Origin: Pantoea sp. Ap-967
Lineage (GTDB): Bacteria; Pseudomonadota; Gammaproteobacteria; Pseudomonadales; Pseudomonadaceae
DNA length: 64,000 nucleotides
Assembly (NCBI RefSeq): GCF_011752565.1
Contig: NZ_VWXK01000010.1
Span: 124,001 to 188,000, forward strand
Reading direction: 5' to 3'
Shown here: positions 63,083 to 64,000 of the stretch, piece by piece
Layout: each line of letters starts with the position of its first letter
How positions within the stretch are numbered: the stretch's first letter is position 1
Notes under the pieces: model-generated
The model's input: the letters and a program-made list of their open reading frames with translations, nothing else
Database searches by the model: none
What the model was told of the DNA's origin: nothing
Made by a program: the position numbers and the translations under genes

Positions 63083-64000
63083 ATGAGCCTCATCTCCATT
63101 GGCGTCAGCGGCCTCACGGCGGCGCAGATCGCCCTGACCACCAGCAGCAACAACACCACCAACGCCTACACCGACGGCTATACCCGCCAGGTCGCCAACT
63201 TCAGCGAAGCCACCTCGGGCAATGGCGTGCAGGTGTCCAGCGTCAGCCGCCAATACAACCAGTTCGTCACCACCCAGCTCAACGGCTCGATCAGCGCCGA
63301 AAGCGCGCTGTCCACCTACCAGACCGAGGTCGACCAGATCGACAGCCTGCTGGCCGACAGCGACGCCAGCCTCGATGCGCTGCTGCAGAACTTCTTCTCG
63401 GCCATCCAGACCCTCACCTCCGATGCCAGCGATACCGCAGCCCGGGAAGAAGTGGTGGGCGCTGCCGAAACCCTGGCCAGCCAGTTCAACCAGCTGGGCA
63501 GCTACCTGTCGGCCATGGCCGACGACGTGGACAACCAGATCGACGACCAGGTCAGCCAGGTCAACGACCTGAGCGACCAGATCGCCACGCTCAACAGCCA
63601 GATCAGCCTGTCCAACACCCTGGGCAGCAGCGCCAACGACCTGCTCGACCAGCGCGACCTGCTGGTCAGCCAGCTCAGCGAACTGGTGGCGGTGGACGTC
63701 ACCGTGCAGGACAACGGCAGCTACACCGTGTCGCTGAGCAACGGCATGGCCTTGGTGTCCGGCAGCGACAGCTTTTCCCTGAGCACCGAGCCCTCGGCCA
63801 GCGACGCCAGCCAATCGTCGATCAGCTACATCGATGCCGCCGGCAACAGCGTCACCCTGGACAACAGCGTGCTCGACAGCGGCTCGCTCGGCGGCCTGAT
63901 CGAATTTCGCGACACCACCCTGGCCGAAACCCAGAACCAGCTGGGCCTGATGGCCGTGTCGCTGACCCAGGCCTTCAATACCCTGCAGGCCCAGGGCATC
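63083..64000 (+). CDS. flgK: Flagellar hook-associated protein 1 FlgK (N-terminal part)
   Basis: FlgK is the first hook-filament junction protein and a client of FlgN. The 306 residues in the window begin MSLISIGVSGLTAAQIALTTSSNNTTNAYTDGYTRQ, the usual D0 start. They continue through the D1 coiled part (VDQIDSLLADSDASLDALLQNFF; NDLLDQRDLLVSQLSELV). AGGAGC lies 7 bases before the ATG. The frame runs off the window end. Confidence 0.94.
   Translation, partial: MSLISIGVSGLTAAQIALTTSSNNTTNAYTDGYTRQVANFSEATSGNGVQVSSVSRQYNQFVTTQLNGSISAESALSTYQTEVDQIDSLLADSDASLDALLQNFFSAIQTLTSDASDTAAREEVVGAAETLASQFNQLGSYLSAMADDVDNQIDDQVSQVNDLSDQIATLNSQISLSNTLGSSANDLLDQRDLLVSQLSELVAVDVTVQDNGSYTVSLSNGMALVSGSDSFSLSTEPSASDASQSSISYIDAAGNSVTLDNSVLDSGSLGGLIEFRDTTLAETQNQLGLMAVSLTQAFNTLQAQGI

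Overview
The window is high-GC DNA with very few untranslated gaps. Its gene content and order point to a member of the Pseudomonas putida group. From about 25 kb to 51 kb it carries the block algP-FKBP-algQ-dsbB-hemY-hemX-hemD-hemC-algR-argH ... cyaA-rnk-cyaY-lysA-dapF-xerC-sutA-amtB-glnK-ubiK, which I recognise from memory as the order seen in P. aeruginosa PAO1. The gaps hold many copies of the P. putida-type REP element (core GTAGGAGCGGGC / GCCCGCTCCTAC), usually as inverted pairs at gene ends. The sulfate-ester genes closely resemble those of P. putida S-313.

Left end (1-4.7 kb, minus strand): a two-partner secretion operon that looks like contact-dependent inhibition. It holds an outer-membrane TpsB/CdiB transporter, a small HlyC/CdiC-type lysine acyltransferase, and the first 819 residues of a giant haemagglutinin-type exoprotein that runs off the window. 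Next (5-9.4 kb) come a response-regulator/HDOD protein whose receiver has lost its phospho-acceptor Asp, and gabD-gabT for GABA/5-aminovalerate breakdown.

9.8-19.8 kb is a complete sulfate-ester scavenging region: astA (arylsulfotransferase), sftP (TonB receptor), sftR (LysR regulator), atsK (alkylsulfatase dioxygenase), atsR (binding protein), and atsB-atsC (fused permease plus ATPase). Esters would be taken across the outer membrane by SftP, captured by AtsR, imported by AtsBC and cleaved by AtsK, under SftR control. A tRNA-Arg(CCG) gene with its terminator follows, then a run of housekeeping and small conserved genes (M20 peptidase, CBS protein, DUF2789, YbaK-like deacylase, RhtB exporter, ABC-F ATPase).

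27-52 kb is core chromosome: histone-like AlgP with tandem repeats, the anti-sigma factor AlgQ/Rsd, DsbB, the heme genes hemCDXY, AlgR (without an adjacent algZ sensor gene), argH, adenylate cyclase, frataxin, the lysA-dapF-DUF484-xerC-HAD operon, SutA, and the nitrogen-regulated glnK-amtB operon behind a good sigma-54 promoter and NtrC-like site.

52-64 kb leaves this familiar core order. After a large repeat-containing protein of unknown function comes a flagellar block in the enterobacterial arrangement: flgN-flgM-flgA divergent from flgB-C-D-E-F-G-H-I-J-K (flgK cut by the window end). Protein lengths and motifs (FlgC 135 aa, FlgG, bifunctional FlgJ 306 aa) resemble the enteric/peritrichous type rather than the usual Pseudomonas polar type. 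I read this as part of a second, probably horizontally acquired flagellar system. Sigma-28-like promoters precede flgM and flgK.
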